Assembly: GCA_902788035.1 (NCBI GenBank)
Contig: CADAIL010000019.1
Span: forward strand, 1-52,844
DNA length: 52,844 bases
Reading direction: 5' to 3'
Source: an uncultured Lachnospiraceae bacterium
GTDB taxonomy: Bacteria; Bacillota; Clostridia; Lachnospirales; Lachnospiraceae
The translations under genes and the position numbers were made by a program. Shown piece after piece: positions 32,605-43,000 of this stretch. The notes below the pieces were generated by a model. That model saw only the letters and a program-made list of their open reading frames with translations. It made no database searches and had not been told where the DNA came from. Positions within the stretch are counted from its first letter, which is position 1; each line of letters starts with the position of its first letter.

Positions 32605-32966
32605 GGAAGTGCTCCTTTATGGTGATCTTGCAGCCCTTTTTTCACGGACATTCGCAGGCAGGCCGGTCTGCATTTTGTTAAGTCTGATTATATCATATAC
32701 GGATTCTCAGGTTAACCTTGTCAGAAGATTTTAACGTTCAATCTGAAAAATCTGAAAATGAAAAAGGCTGTCGCATTAGACGCTGTCACTATATAAGGCA
32801 GACATTTGCAAAGACAGAACCGGCACCGAGCGAAGAACCGCCGCCGATCTCCGCGAAGCGCAAACGCGGATTATAACACATATTATAGGCACAGCTTATG
32901 CACATATGCTATACTGTTAAATATTGATGCGCATTGCGCAATGAAAACCGGATGGGAGCATGAATT
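32605..32966. promoter_or_regulatory. Divergent intergenic region, lipase promoter
   Basis: On the minus strand TTAACC (32715-32710) and TATAAT (32692-32687) are 17 bases apart, a good promoter for the lipase. At 32760 AAAAAGGCTGTCGCATTAGACGC begins what looks like one arm of the long terminators in this genome, but its partner arm is lost. For the radical SAM gene on the plus strand, TATACT at 32910 may be the -10. No other gene is seen. Confidence 0.45.
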
Positions 32967-34325
32967 ATGGCAAGTATAACATTTGAAAATTTCTATTCTC
33001 ACGACACTGATGTCTACAACATGGAAGGCTTCGAACCCCAGATTGTAGACAAAGCTTATCTTGACAATCTCGGAGTCACGACAAGCGCGTCCGAAGCCAC
33101 TCTTGAGGGACTCCGGAGAGGTTCTGAAATCTTTATGGAGAGAATGAAGAGCAGGACTGTAATCCCCGTATCGAAGCTGGAGATTGTAGATATCGATCCC
33201 GATACCGTCGAGACGGAAATACACAACTATACCGGCCGCTGCCCCACTCTGACATTTGAAATCAATCCCGTAAAAGGGTGCAACGTCGGCTGCCAGTACT
33301 GTCTTGTAACGGATGGAGTCCATGAGCAGACGCTTACCCTTGCCGGCAACTATCATCTCTATGTGCGGAAGCTCCTTGAGGAGATGAACGGTACACCGAC
33401 GCGGGAAATAACTGCCGAAGATATCAAGCGTAAAAACGAACTCCTTGTGGAGCTGGCCCACGCAATCGAAACAGAGCCCGGGCGCAAGAAAGAAATCGAG
33501 CGGCAGATCACCGAAATCAGCCGCGGTAAGAACTGGAATCATTATTATTACTACTCACCGAAGACGGAAGCTCTTCAGGAGCCGACTCTTTTGACCGGCG
33601 TTGCCCATAAGATCCTGAAAGAGTTCATCCGCCACTTTGAGATGTATCCGGATTCAAACGCGAGACTGTTCGTCGCGTCCAAAGCAGGTCTTAAGCATCT
33701 TATGTGCGAATACGAGGGTGAGACGATTCTTGATCTCTTCATAAAGCTGAAAGACAAGATGCAGTTCAACACGAGTGTATCGATCATGCCGACCGAGTTC
33801 CGGAATATACTGGAGCCCTACGCAGCTCCCATCGAGGAGAGACTTCTGGCCGTCAAAGCCTGCCAGGAGAATGGAATCCAGGCCAATTCCGCCCTTGTAC
33901 AGCCGATTTTTACTCCGTATCTCACGGATGAACATATAAAAGAATTCTTTGACAAGCTGCACGATGCCGGCATCATCAACTATAAGCCCGAGTTCCTTAC
34001 AGCCTGCATGGAGAATCTCAGCATGCTCGGCCAGTGGCTCGGATATTTCGACAAGGATCTCGAGAGACAGCTGTACAATGACTATATCATGCCGTCCAAT
34101 GCCGATCACAAAAAGCAGCGGGGCAGGACCGCTCCGGACAGAGCTCTCAGTATCGGCAACATTAAAAAGATGATGGATTACACACAGACACTCGGCATGT
34201 CAACAAGTATCTGCTATTGGGTGCGCAAGCAGCTTAAGATCGACGGCAGCATGATCCCGATCATCAACGAGAACGGATTCCAGTGCCTCGGCTACCAGTC
34301 AAAGCTTTTCCGCTCCGGCGAGTAA
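32967..34325 (+). CDS. Radical SAM protein, spore-photoproduct-lyase-like family, function unknown
   Basis: 452 residues, ATG with GGGAG 8 bases upstream. The cluster motif is C105-x3-C109-x2-C112 (KGCNVGCQYCL). The preceding PTLTFEINPVKGCN strand and the later VASKAGLKH and MQFNTSVSIM segments fit the barrel of the SPL-like radical SAM group. The last 15 residues (GFQCLGYQSKLF) contain one further cysteine. There is no second cluster domain of the SPASM type. It lies 34 bases before a flippase gene and may work with that locus. I cannot assign a substrate. Confidence 0.75.
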   Translation: MASITFENFYSHDTDVYNMEGFEPQIVDKAYLDNLGVTTSASEATLEGLRRGSEIFMERMKSRTVIPVSKLEIVDIDPDTVETEIHNYTGRCPTLTFEINPVKGCNVGCQYCLVTDGVHEQTLTLAGNYHLYVRKLLEEMNGTPTREITAEDIKRKNELLVELAHAIETEPGRKKEIERQITEISRGKNWNHYYYYSPKTEALQEPTLLTGVAHKILKEFIRHFEMYPDSNARLFVASKAGLKHLMCEYEGETILDLFIKLKDKMQFNTSVSIMPTEFRNILEPYAAPIEERLLAVKACQENGIQANSALVQPIFTPYLTDEHIKEFFDKLHDAGIINYKPEFLTACMENLSMLGQWLGYFDKDLERQLYNDYIMPSNADHKKQRGRTAPDRALSIGNIKKMMDYTQTLGMSTSICYWVRKQLKIDGSMIPIINENGFQCLGYQSKLFRSGE

Positions 34326-34359
34326 TACGATACAGAAAATCTGATGGAGCCTAAAGAAG

Positions 34360-35811
34360 ATGCAGGAGAATAATCTTAAACGAAAGGTCATAAGCGGTCT
34401 TTTCTGGCGCTATATGGAGCGGACCCTGGCTCAGGGCATCCAGCTCCTTGTGACCATTGTGCTCGCCCGTATTCTCATGCCTGAAGAATACGGGACGGTG
34501 GCTCTTGTGTCCGTGCTCATCAACATAGCTCTCGTATTTGTTCAGAACGGCTTCGGCAATGCTCTGATCCAGAAAGCGGATGCGGACAGTACAGATTTCT
34601 CCACTGCATTCTATTTCAGTCTCGGGCTCAGCCTGGTTATCTATCTTATCCTTTTTGTGACGGCTCCTTATGTCAGCGCTTTCTACAAAAACAGCGCCCT
34701 CACCGCGCTTGTCCGGGGCCTTTCCGTCTCGATTATAATAGCGAGCATAGGGACCGTGCAGCATGCCTACGTGTCCAGGACAATGCAGTTCAGAAAATTC
34801 TTTTTCTCGACTTTGACCGGCACGATCGTCTCGGCTTTCACAGGAATCGGCGCCGCCCTCATGGGACTCGGCGCCTGGGCGCTTATTATTCAGCAGCTTA
34901 CCAATCAGTGTATCGACACACTGATTCTGTGGTTCACATCCGGATGGCGGCCAACGAGGGAGTTTTCCATGAAATCCCTGAAGCATATTTACGGCTATGG
35001 GTGGAAACTGCTTCTGTCCGGACTGATTGACACAGTCTACTCCAATCTCTACACACTGATCATAGGAAAAAAGTTTTCTGCCGGCGACGTCGGTTATTAT
35101 GAAAAGGGCAGGCAGTTCCCTGCCCTGATTATTATGAATGTCAACGCGACAATACAGTCCGTACTCTTCCCCGCGCTCTCAAGCCAGCAGTCTGACAGGG
35201 CAAGGACCAAAGCCATGACGCGCAGGGCAATCAAGACCAGCACTTTCGTCATATTCCCGTGTATGGCAGGGCTAAGCGTGATTGCAAGACCCCTCGTCGT
35301 ACTCGTGCTGACAGAAAAATGGCTGCCGGCTGTATCATATCTTCGCTTTTTCTGCCTCATCTATGCCATCTGGCCTGTGCACACAGCGAATCTGCAGGCC
35401 ATCAACGCACTTGGCAGAAGTGATATTTTCCTTAAACTCGAAATCATCAAAAAGACTCTGGGAATCACCGTTCTCTTCATCACAATCCCGATGGGGCTCA
35501 GGGCTATGATGATCGGCAGCTGCATTGTGTGCTACATTGGGATGATACTTAACGCGTCCCCCAATATAAAACTTCTTAACTATTCTCTGGTTGAACTGGC
35601 CCGGGATCTCATGCCTTCCGCCCTGCTCAGCGCCTTCATGTCAGCAGTCATCTTATGTGCCGGCAGCTTTATCGGTAATGACCTCATAAAGCTTCTGGTG
35701 CAAACGCTTCTCGGCGTATGTGTATATGCGGGCACCGCTGCCCTGATCAGAGCGGAGAGCTTTATTTATATCATGGACACCATTCGTGGCATCGGAAAAA
35801 AGAGGGGATGA
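34360..35811 (+). CDS. Polysaccharide flippase, Wzx/WzxC type (MOP superfamily)
   Basis: 483 residues, ATG with GGAG 10 bases upstream. Hydrophobic segments run through the whole length in the 12-14 helix pattern of lipid-linked oligosaccharide flippases. The N terminus (GLFWRYMERTLAQGIQLLVTIVLARIL, LMPEEYGTVALV) is characteristic of the WzxC/TuaB branch. It would flip lipid-linked glycan across the membrane. The next gene starts 6 bases after its stop, so these are one operon. Confidence 0.88.
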   Translation: MQENNLKRKVISGLFWRYMERTLAQGIQLLVTIVLARILMPEEYGTVALVSVLINIALVFVQNGFGNALIQKADADSTDFSTAFYFSLGLSLVIYLILFVTAPYVSAFYKNSALTALVRGLSVSIIIASIGTVQHAYVSRTMQFRKFFFSTLTGTIVSAFTGIGAALMGLGAWALIIQQLTNQCIDTLILWFTSGWRPTREFSMKSLKHIYGYGWKLLLSGLIDTVYSNLYTLIIGKKFSAGDVGYYEKGRQFPALIIMNVNATIQSVLFPALSSQQSDRARTKAMTRRAIKTSTFVIFPCMAGLSVIARPLVVLVLTEKWLPAVSYLRFFCLIYAIWPVHTANLQAINALGRSDIFLKLEIIKKTLGITVLFITIPMGLRAMMIGSCIVCYIGMILNASPNIKLLNYSLVELARDLMPSALLSAFMSAVILCAGSFIGNDLIKLLVQTLLGVCVYAGTAALIRAESFIYIMDTIRGIGKKRG

Positions 35812-35817
35812 ACTTCG

Positions 35818-36990
35818 GTGAAAAAAGAAAAGATTTATGTGACAAAGACCTTCATGCCGCCGTTTGAGGAATATGTAGAAGAGATTCGGGATCTCTGGGA
35901 CAGCTCCTGGATCACCAACATGGGTGCAAAGCACGCGGAACTTGAGGAAGCCCTGAAAAGCGTTCTCGGTGTCCCGGCCGTCTCTCTCATGTCGAACGGA
36001 CACATGGCGCTTGAGCTTTGCCTTGCTGCCATGCATCTTGAAGGAGAGGTCATAACAACGCCGTTCACATTTGCATCCACGACCCACGCAATCGCCCGAA
36101 ATAACCTGACCCCTGTCTTCTGTGACATCCGTCCCGACGACTTCACGATGGATGCGTCAAAAATCGAGGATCTCATTACAGACCGCACCTGCGCAATCCT
36201 GCCGGTCCATGTCTACGGAAATGTGTGTGATGTCGACGCGATAGACAAAATTGCGAAAGCCCACGGCCTTAAAGTCATTTACGATGCGGCCCACGCATTC
36301 GGCGTCAAAGTCGGTGACCGCGGTATCGGGTCATTTGGAGATGCTTCCATTTTCAGTTTTCATGCGACAAAAGTCTTTCACACGGTGGAGGGCGGCGCTG
36401 TATGCTACAGCTCCCCGGAGCTCGGTCAGAAGCTCTATGAACTCAAGAATTTCGGCATCATGGACGAGACGACGATCACCGGCATCGGAGCCAACGCAAA
36501 GATGAGTGAATTTCACGCCGCGATGGGGCTGGTCAATCTGCGATATCATAATGCAAATGTCAAACGCAGACAAGCCATATACAACACCTACACCGAGCAT
36601 CTCCGCGGGATTTCGGGGCTCCGGATACCGGAGGACACAAAGAAGCCGCTCACGCAGGAGAATCTTCCGGGACTCCGGACACCGTCTGACACTGCGGGGC
36701 CGCTCACGCAAAAGAACTATGCCTACTACCCCGTCGTCATTGAGAAGACACTATTCGGCGCAGACCGCGACGAGGTCGCGAAAAGGCTGGCCGCTGAGAA
36801 TATTTACGTGAGAAAGTACTTTTATCCGCTTACCAGCGACTATCAGTGCTACCGGGAGCTCCTGCCGCATGTCGATACCCCTGTTGCAGACCATATCGCG
36901 GCATCTGTGATCACGCTTCCGCTTTCACCCTCAATGGAAATCGAGGATGCCGTGCGCATCTGCGAGCTGATAAAAACCTGCCGGAGGTAA
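35818..36990 (+). CDS. DegT/DnrJ/EryC1-family PLP sugar aminotransferase
   Basis: 390 residues, GTG start with AGGGG 10 bases upstream, 6 bases after the flippase stop. The PLP lysine is K185 in SFHATKVFHTVEGG, with the phosphate-binding N-G-H in SLMSNGHMALEL near 60 and DAAHAFG near 162. The family usually makes amino sugars for nucleotide-linked glycans. Residues 267-300 contain a two-copy tandem repeat (GLRIPEDTKKPLTQEN, GLRTPSDTAGPLTQKN) that replaces the short loop normally found here. Some members are dehydratases, but the lysine is present, so transamination is favoured. Confidence 0.88.
   Translation: MKKEKIYVTKTFMPPFEEYVEEIRDLWDSSWITNMGAKHAELEEALKSVLGVPAVSLMSNGHMALELCLAAMHLEGEVITTPFTFASTTHAIARNNLTPVFCDIRPDDFTMDASKIEDLITDRTCAILPVHVYGNVCDVDAIDKIAKAHGLKVIYDAAHAFGVKVGDRGIGSFGDASIFSFHATKVFHTVEGGAVCYSSPELGQKLYELKNFGIMDETTITGIGANAKMSEFHAAMGLVNLRYHNANVKRRQAIYNTYTEHLRGISGLRIPEDTKKPLTQENLPGLRTPSDTAGPLTQKNYAYYPVVIEKTLFGADRDEVAKRLAAENIYVRKYFYPLTSDYQCYRELLPHVDTPVADHIAASVITLPLSPSMEIEDAVRICELIKTCRR
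36616..36717 (+). repeat. In-frame 54-bp tandem duplication in the aminotransferase gene
   Basis: Unit 1 (36616-36669) and unit 2 (36670-36717, slightly shorter) share GGGCTCCGGA, CCGCTCACGCA and most codons between. The duplication lies in a loop before the C-terminal domain. Confidence 0.8.
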
Positions 36991-36993
36991 ACA

Positions 36994-37779
36994 TTGAACT
37001 TAGGAATCATGCAGCCGTATTTCTTTCCTTATATAGGCTACTGGCAGCTCATGGCCCTGACAGATATCTACGTCATCTACGACGACGTGAACTTTATAAA
37101 AGGCGGGTGGATCAACCGCAACAGGATCCTCGGGCCGGACGGGCCGTTTTACATCAATGTGCCCTGCAAAAACGCCGGGAGCGGCATAAGGATCTGTGAT
37201 GTCGGCACGGATATATCCCCCACGTATCTTAGAAAAATATCCAATACGCTGACTTTCGCCTACAGGCGCGCGCCTTACTTCGAGGATGTCTACCCGTTCA
37301 TCTTCGAGCTCATGAGTTTCCGATCAGATTCCCTGGCGGATTATCTTTCCAATGCGATAGAAAAGACCGCTTCCGGGCTCGGCATTGACACCACATTTAT
37401 ACGGTCATCCGGGACACCGCTGGCGCCCGAGCTGCGAGGTCAGACACGTGTCATTGAGATTTGCAGAAAACTCGGCGCCGCCGACTACTATAACGCAATC
37501 GGCGGTGTAAAACTCTACTCGCCGGGCGAGTTTGAAAAAGCCGGCATCACGCTGAAGTTCGTGAAAACCGGGGATATACGCTATCCGCAGATTTTCGGAA
37601 GCTCAAAGGCAGCGGATCAGTTCTACCCTGACCGCTTCGGCAGTTCCGAAACCGCAGATCAGTTCTGCCCCAACCTCTCCATCATCGATGTGCTGATGAA
37701 CACCGGGTGGGAGGGAACACGGAAGCTTCTGACGCACATGAACGTATATAACGCAAGAGAACTGACAGATCAGGCTTGA
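36994..37779 (+). CDS. WbqC-like family protein
   Basis: 261 residues, TTG start with GGAGG 7 bases upstream. It opens with GIMQPYFFPYIGYWQLM, and YDDVNFIKGGWINRNRI follows, both hallmarks of the WbqC-like family found in O-antigen and capsule loci and suspected to act in sugar or lipid decoration. The biochemical role is not settled. Residues 202-229 are a duplicated 14-residue unit (GSSKAADQFYPDRF and GSSETADQFCPNLS) placed just before the conserved SIIDVLMNTG end. It starts 3 bases after the aminotransferase stop. Confidence 0.85.
   Translation: MNLGIMQPYFFPYIGYWQLMALTDIYVIYDDVNFIKGGWINRNRILGPDGPFYINVPCKNAGSGIRICDVGTDISPTYLRKISNTLTFAYRRAPYFEDVYPFIFELMSFRSDSLADYLSNAIEKTASGLGIDTTFIRSSGTPLAPELRGQTRVIEICRKLGAADYYNAIGGVKLYSPGEFEKAGITLKFVKTGDIRYPQIFGSSKAADQFYPDRFGSSETADQFCPNLSIIDVLMNTGWEGTRKLLTHMNVYNARELTDQA
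37597..37680 (+). repeat. In-frame 42-bp tandem duplication in the WbqC-like gene
   Basis: Units 37597-37638 and 37639-37680 share GCAGATCAGTTCT-type blocks and encode two 14-residue copies, about 65 percent identical. Confidence 0.8.
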
Positions 37780-37791
37780 AAGGATATCATA

Positions 37792-39000
37792 ATGAACGGA
37801 ACATACTGGGATTTATTTGACAGTCTTCACAAGGACCTTTCGGTCTATTTCTTCAACTGGTACTTTGACCGCCCCATGGTCATCTCAAAAGAGAGGGATA
37901 TGGAACTGCACCGCGTGCAGCAGCTGCTGGCAAAATGCCTCCATTTCTACGCAGACCACTATGAGGAATATCTGGATCTTATACCCTACGACGAAAAGAT
38001 CCTGCATATTCTGGATATGGTGAAAGATAAAAAATACGTGCTTGGCACCTTTCGTCCGGACTATATCATCGGAGCGGACGGGAGAATCCAGATCTGCGAG
38101 ATTACTTCCCGCTTTTTCGGAAACGGCTACTTTCTCTCCTTTTTTGCGGACAAAAAAGGCCGGGAGCTCGCCAAAGCCTCCGGCTATGAAGTGCGGGATG
38201 ACCGCATGGAATCGATGCTTGCCTATTATGCCCGCATGGCGGACGGATTTTCGAGGATTTCAGTGGTTAAAAGCGCGGATAAGTCGGATTCCATCAGGCT
38301 CTATGTCCCCTTCTACAGGGCTCTCGGAAAACCGATCAGGGTATTCGAGTACGACGAAATATCTGCAAATATCGACTGGATCAAAGACTCACTCATTCTG
38401 AGCGCACTTAATCAAAAGGACATTCTGACCATGCCGGATGATCTTCTGGAGGTAATGACCCAAAATGCCCGCTATAACGATTTCCGCACTGTTTTCCTCG
38501 CCCATGACAAGCGGCTTTTCTCACTGTTTTTCATGGATTCTTTTACAGACCGTTTCCTTGGCAAAGACGATACGGCTTTCCTTCGCGATCATGTGATCCC
38601 GACCTATATTTACGGTCAGAACGATGCCGTTTGGGAAGATGCCAGACTGAATAAGAACTCCTATATCATCAAGCACCACTGCCTCGGCAAGAGCGAGCGC
38701 GTGTACGCAGGCTGCATGACAGATGAGAACGAGTGGCAAGCTCAATGGGACAGCGGCGCTGTCCGTGAGATGATCCTTCAGCCGTTCATCACGCAGAGAT
38801 GCACACCCAATGTCTGGCACGGACAGTCATTCATGGAATACATAGCAGGCACGATCCTGAGTGTCGACGAAGAATACTTCGGGACCGGGCTCTTCCGCTC
38901 CTCCTCCCTCCCGGTCCTCAACAAAGGGGACGACCGGAAGGTCAGTATCGTGCTGGCGGACGAGCCTCAGGATTATCCCGGGGAGTGTCTGATACTTTGA
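37792..39000 (+). CDS. ATP-grasp-like protein of unknown specificity
   Basis: 402 residues, ATG with AAAGGA 8 bases upstream, 12 bases after the WbqC-like gene. RPDYIIGADGRIQICEITSRF (about 84-104) and the later SYIIKHHCLGKSERVYAG (about 300-317) fit the acidic and lysine nucleotide-binding parts of a circularly permuted ATP-grasp, as in glutathionylspermidine synthase-like enzymes. Such enzymes join a carboxylate to an amine with ATP. If right, this protein would attach an amino acid or similar group to the amino sugar made by the neighbour. I did not recognise an exact family. Confidence 0.55.
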   Translation: MNGTYWDLFDSLHKDLSVYFFNWYFDRPMVISKERDMELHRVQQLLAKCLHFYADHYEEYLDLIPYDEKILHILDMVKDKKYVLGTFRPDYIIGADGRIQICEITSRFFGNGYFLSFFADKKGRELAKASGYEVRDDRMESMLAYYARMADGFSRISVVKSADKSDSIRLYVPFYRALGKPIRVFEYDEISANIDWIKDSLILSALNQKDILTMPDDLLEVMTQNARYNDFRTVFLAHDKRLFSLFFMDSFTDRFLGKDDTAFLRDHVIPTYIYGQNDAVWEDARLNKNSYIIKHHCLGKSERVYAGCMTDENEWQAQWDSGAVREMILQPFITQRCTPNVWHGQSFMEYIAGTILSVDEEYFGTGLFRSSSLPVLNKGDDRKVSIVLADEPQDYPGECLIL

Positions 39001-39008
39001 AAACGACA

Positions 39009-39050
39009 AGCTGCAGCGTCTGCCTTTAATCAGGGGCAGGCTGCAGCTTT
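39009..39050. terminator. Terminator between converging genes
   Basis: AAGCTGCAGC..CTGCC (39009-39025) pairs with GGCAG.GCTGCAGCTT (39035-39050), with a 10-base loop. It follows the ATP-grasp-like gene by 9 bases and faces the RmlD-like gene. The T-run is short on the plus strand. Confidence 0.6.
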
Positions 39051-39109
39051 CGTATCGGATTCTGATTACGGTCTCATCTCTTCAGGGATCTTGCAAATGC
39101 CGCTTTCAT

Positions 39110-39901
39110 CTACAGCGCATAATCCGCAATGCACCGCTGAAGTCCATCAATGGTAGTACAGAAATCAATACCGTGACTCTTTATTTTAGAGCAATCCATC
39201 CAAAGATGTCGATCCGAGTTTCTATCGTGAATTTCGACAGGCAGGTTAAGCTCATTTTTTAGCCACTCAGCCACTTCCATCATTGTCAACTCATTTTCGC
39301 TGCCGTAGTTGTAAGCCCCGCCGGGGAGCATGGCAGCTTTTCGGATATTCTCCGCTACTTCCCGCACATATGTGACCGCGCGGTGCTCCGCGGAGGAAAA
39401 GTAAACGTCGTACTCACGGAGCATCCTCATAAGAAAATTGCTCCTGTTAGGGACTCCGTATCTCGGCATGTCATACATCCACGTTGCTCGCAGATGGACT
39501 GTTTCCGGGTTGATTTCGAGCGTCCGCTGCTCCATCTCCATCTTGTGCTGCGCGTACAGATTGGCGGGCACGGCATCCGTCTCGACATACGGTCCACCGC
39601 TCGTACACCCGCTATAGACCTGATCCGTGCTGAACATGACGCATTTAATCCCGGTCCCGGCCAGCCAAACAGGGATTTCAACATTTGCACGGTAAGAACC
39701 GCCTGGATCATTGGCACAATCGGAAATGTCGGACATCGCAGCCGTGTGAATGATCACATCAGGCTGCGCCGCATCGACGATTCTCCTGATATCTTCCTCG
39801 CATGCATTTCTCAGCGACGGGGCAGGGATGGCCTCCCCGGCAAGTTCATCCATGATTCGTGCCCCGACAAAGCCGCGGGGTCCAGTCACAAGTGCTCTCA
39901 T
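39110..39901 (-). CDS. NAD(P)-dependent epimerase/reductase, RmlD (dTDP-4-dehydrorhamnose reductase) type
   Basis: 263 residues, ATG with TGGAGG 5 bases upstream. Rossmann motif GPRGFVGARI at 7-16 (the usual GxxGxxG with Pro-Arg), FSTDQVYSG near 91 and the catalytic YAQHK near 115. The length and the lack of an inserted domain fit the RmlD branch of short-chain dehydrogenases. It might reduce a 4-keto sugar for the neighbouring glycan genes although it is on the other strand, but the rest of the rhamnose pathway is not in this window. Confidence 0.82.
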   Translation of the reverse strand: MRALVTGPRGFVGARIMDELAGEAIPAPSLRNACEEDIRRIVDAAQPDVIIHTAAMSDISDCANDPGGSYRANVEIPVWLAGTGIKCVMFSTDQVYSGCTSGGPYVETDAVPANLYAQHKMEMEQRTLEINPETVHLRATWMYDMPRYGVPNRSNFLMRMLREYDVYFSSAEHRAVTYVREVAENIRKAAMLPGGAYNYGSENELTMMEVAEWLKNELNLPVEIHDRNSDRHLWMDCSKIKSHGIDFCTTIDGLQRCIADYAL

Positions 39902-40002
39902 ATATACCTCCAGCTACAGTTTGCCTACACATCAAAGTCCAAACATTTGGGACATGTCGGCTCACCCGGTCCCGGTATTCATTAAAACGGTCTCCCGGAA
40001 GG

Positions 40003-43000
40003 TCACCCCGCCGTTATCTGCCTCATAATATACGGATCCTTGATCTTCTGATCCTCCGCGAGCAGCAGGATCTTTGAGAGAATCTCCGCAGTCTTCGGAT
40101 CCTCATCGATAAACGGCAGGAACAACTTGCCGCGCTGCTGGGAGTGCACCGGCACGATGTTGATCATGCCTCCGCTCTCCTTGTGGATCACACCGCTGCC
40201 CAGCTGGACGTTGTAATTGCCGTATGTACCTTTGATAAATGCGTGTGTACCCTCGAAAGTCACGTTGGTGAGGCCGAAGAGTTCCATGTTGAATTCAAAT
40301 ATCACGCGGCGCATATCAATGGTCGAATGGCTCGTCTCGGGATCGACTCCGCCGACATGGGCCACGCTGACCACAAGGTCGACGTCGCGCATGACTTCCG
40401 AATACAGAATATCCGGGATCTCAGAAATCTTCTTCTGCTTTCCTGTCTTCCTGTCATAGAATGAGACATATTCCAGAGTCGGGCTCTCCGTATCCGCCGG
40501 CGAGAACCAGTCCGCGAGCGCGTAAATAGTCGCCGCGATACCCTGCCTAAAGAAGATTTTCTGAAGGCCTTCATCGTAGTCAGCCACCCATCCGCGGCCT
40601 CGAAGGGCTGCAACGGTCTTCTTAGGCTGGATCTGATAGCCCGCGAAAAGTCTCGAATCTGCCGAGTCCTTCTCCTCCTCAAGCTTCGGATAGAACTCTC
40701 TGAAGACCTGCTTGAAGGGCTGCTTAGTGCCGCCTTCCATCTGCTTCTTAAAGAACAGCCTCTGGTAGCGGGCAAGCTCGCCCAGCCTGTACAGCGTGAT
40801 CGGATGAGCCACGAGAAGCAGGGTCCCCTCATCGATGGCGGGGTTCGCAGCCGCAAGCTCCTCGAGCGTTCCGATGATGAAGTCGCTGCCTTCATTAGCA
40901 GCCCCTGCCTCATCAGTTCCGGCAGTTTTGACCGCTGCCTCACTGATGAACACCAGCCTTCCGAGAATGCCGGCCGTCACCGGATTGCGGCACAGCGCCG
41001 TCAGCTCTCCGAAGCTGTAAGCCTCCTCTTCCTCCATCGCGTGCTCGAACATGGCTGTGCAGCGTGAGTACTGGCTCTTCAGCTTAGCCGCGAATTCCTT
41101 GATTTCACCGAACGTCCCGTCCTTCTTGAGGGCTGCCGGAACGGACTTGAGGGCCTTTCCGCCTGCTCCCTTAGAGACAAGGAGCTCCGCTTTTCCGTCA
41201 GAATCCACCTGGATCCTTGCTGTATATCCGCCGATCTCCACTCCGTCGAAATAGGTCCGATTCTGCTCTACAAGTTCCGTCTCCATGGCCAGCACGAGCC
41301 GCAGGTCGTCTGCGTATCCGGCCGTTGTGGCCATGTTTTTCAGCGCATACTGAACACTCATGCCCTCGCTCTGTCTTCGCTGTGCTCCGAACTGCTTGCT
41401 CTCCTTGAGGAACTTCTGCAGGAACTCGTAGCGGTGCAGAGCATCCTGCCTGTCCTTCATAGGGATCAGGCCGTAGCTCATAAGCAAATCCTTGTTACGC
41501 TTACTGTCGATGGTCTTCTCGAGCTCATCACGGTCCACCTTCCCGGTCGCCGCATCGGCGTACTTTCTGGCCCTCGTGTGTTTGCTTCCGTCCGCGATAT
41601 ATTTTGCAGCTTTATAGAGAAGCGCAAAGTTCTTTTCTCCGAGCTTTTCATAGACTTCAAAGAACCAGTTCGTGTCAAAGCACCCGTTATTCAATTCCTC
41701 CGTCGAGAGCGGCGTGTATCTGGCAATCACAGCCTTCTTACGGTCGTCGAACCGCTCATTCATGTGAGCCATGAAATAATAGCAGCCGCTCTTAAAGCCC
41801 TCCATTCCGAGGACTTCCTCCGCCATGTCGAGCCACTGAGGGGCGTACATAGCTACTTCGACGAGGCGTTCTTTTGAGATTTTGTTAGCCTTGACTGCAT
41901 TTGCAAGATCCTTTGCCGTCTCGTCGGGCAGTGGGTAGCAGACTTTCAGCAAATGACTCAGACACTCTTTCTTCCCTGTCCCGCTGGTGTATGAATAGTA
42001 GGTATTCCTGTCCAGAGGATCTTTGCCAAGCGCGAGCAGGATCTGCATAAGACGCGGAATGCTCTCGATCCGTGAGATACGGGAGACAGCTCCCGAAAAG
42101 ATCGTCGGCGTGTCACCGCGCACGAGCTCCACATCCAGGATCAGATTGACCAGCTTTCTGTACATTTCTGCGCACAGCTGATAGAATCGGCAGTTCTTAT
42201 CCACCGTCCGCTTTTCCATGTCACAGGGAGCATATTCCTTCAGGTTCCGGATCGCTGAAATCGTGATATTGGGACGGAAGAGTTCTGCCAGCTCTCCGAG
42301 CGCGAACCGAAGGCCTACCATCTCAAAGGCTGCCTTATAGAGAAAATCCTTCGTGATAATGCCGAGTTCATGGGCTTTCACATAAGAATACATCGAAAGG
42401 ATGTTGCGCGAATTGTTGGTGTAATTGGCCGTCGGCTCATGCCCGTCGAACTGGTACACCTGATCCACCTGGTAGAGCAGCGGGAATACCGCGCGGAACT
42501 CATCATCATTTTCATAGTGGCGCGCGCGGGCCATTATGGAACTGAACTTATTGGTCCGGAGGAAGCAGATCGTCTTCCGCTGCGGGCTGAGATAATTCTC
42601 ATAGCGGGACGGCACCTTCTCCATCCAGCGGATTTCTTCCGGCAGACGGATGGCTGCAAGGACAGCTGCCCGCGCAACCTCGGAAGGAAGAACCAGATGC
42701 TTCCTGCTCGAAATAATGTCGAAAATCGTCTGATAGATGCTGTGACCGCCGTGGCTGCTTATATACTTCGGATCATTATAGTGATAGCCTGACCAGGCAT
42801 TTCCGTAGATAGTCTTCTCCGCCTTCCGGTAAGCCTCTATGTCCTTTACCGTGGTCTCATCGAAACCAGTCTCTATGGCATACCGCAGATTGAAAAACAC
42901 CTTCGGGTCTTTGACAATCGTGTCGTAGACCTCATCCCAGAGCTCAGGGAACGGATAGCGGGTCCAGTACTCTCCTTTGTAGTCATAATTCATGACATAG

